From Bradyrhizobium sp. (GTDB lineage Bacteria; Pseudomonadota; Alphaproteobacteria; Rhizobiales; Xanthobacteraceae): a stretch of DNA of 13,423 nucleotides. Within the stretch, counting starts at the first letter, position 1. Each line of letters begins with the position of its first letter. Shown one piece after another: positions 13,344 to 13,423 of this stretch. Where the stretch lies: NCBI GenBank assembly GCA_028290165.1, contig JAQGKJ010000749.1, positions 1-13,423 on the forward strand, in the 5' to 3' direction. The translations under genes and the position numbers were made by a program. Under the pieces are notes generated by a model, which was given only the letters and a program-made list of their open reading frames with translations, did not search any database and had not been told where the DNA came from.

Positions 13344-13408
13344 ACCTTTGGCTATCCGCGCGTGCGCTCGTTTTGAACAGCGGGTCACAAGACCTTTGGC
13401 TATCCGCG
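13344..13408. repeat. 17-bp direct repeat upstream of the DUF883-like gene
   Basis: ACCTTTGGCTATCCGCG is repeated exactly at 13344-13360 and 13392-13408, 48 bp apart. It lies in the upstream region of the minus-strand gene at 13299 and may be a paired regulator site or a small dispersed repeat. Confidence 0.8.
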
Positions 13409-13423
13409 ACAGGCGCCGTCTTG

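Overview
The window looks like chromosomal DNA of an alphaproteobacterium of the Bradyrhizobium/Rhodopseudomonas group. This rests on the high G+C and GC-rich third codon positions, a twin-arginine tricarboxylate-type binding protein, a short phasin, an ElaB/YqjD-like membrane protein and many small secreted proteins. The assignment is inferred from gene style, not from a database match. No rRNA, tRNA, CRISPR array, transposase or phage gene was seen.

Region 1 (1-5438, all minus strand). Transcription runs from right to left. A type III polyketide synthase (4389-5438), an ICMT-like O-methyltransferase (3877-4392) and a 14-helix DHA2-type MFS exporter (2318-3880) overlap by 4 bases at each junction. 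They form a tight make-methylate-export operon for a small phenolic or pyrone lipid. Downstream on the same strand lie a periplasmic binding protein of the tripartite tricarboxylate (Bug/TctC) family (1130-2104) and a Rieske non-haem iron oxygenase (1-1017, cut by the window edge). The last two look like an uptake-and-oxidation pair for an aromatic carboxylate.

Region 2 (5439-7459). This is mostly intergenic DNA with two paralogous small secreted proteins (6066-6317 and 6532-6786). They appear to be a duplicated cassette: the promoter-like element, a GC-rich leader hairpin, the coding sequence and a hairpin about 60 nt beyond the stop recur in both copies. Two weaker small plus-strand genes follow (6996-7229, 7280-7459).

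Region 3 (7600-9641). This holds a small zinc-ribbon protein and a phasin on the plus strand, the latter preceded by three phased CGATAA motifs. A convergent exported alpha/beta hydrolase lies on the minus strand, and the gap between the convergent genes holds a hairpin and two short tandem duplications.

Region 4 (9843-13423, minus strand). This holds a small hypothetical gene, a TPR/ATP-grasp fusion protein (10312-11796) whose reading frame continues upstream of its only visible start codon, a small acidic ORF (11814-11978), a hypothetical gene, a secreted glycine-zipper protein and a membrane-anchored ElaB/YqjD-like protein. The most interesting points are the polyketide operon, the duplicated secreted-protein cassette, and the TPR/ATP-grasp locus. 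In the last, a 5-A run could join the small ORF and the ligase by a one-base frameshift; alternatively the small ORF could be a separate peptide substrate.
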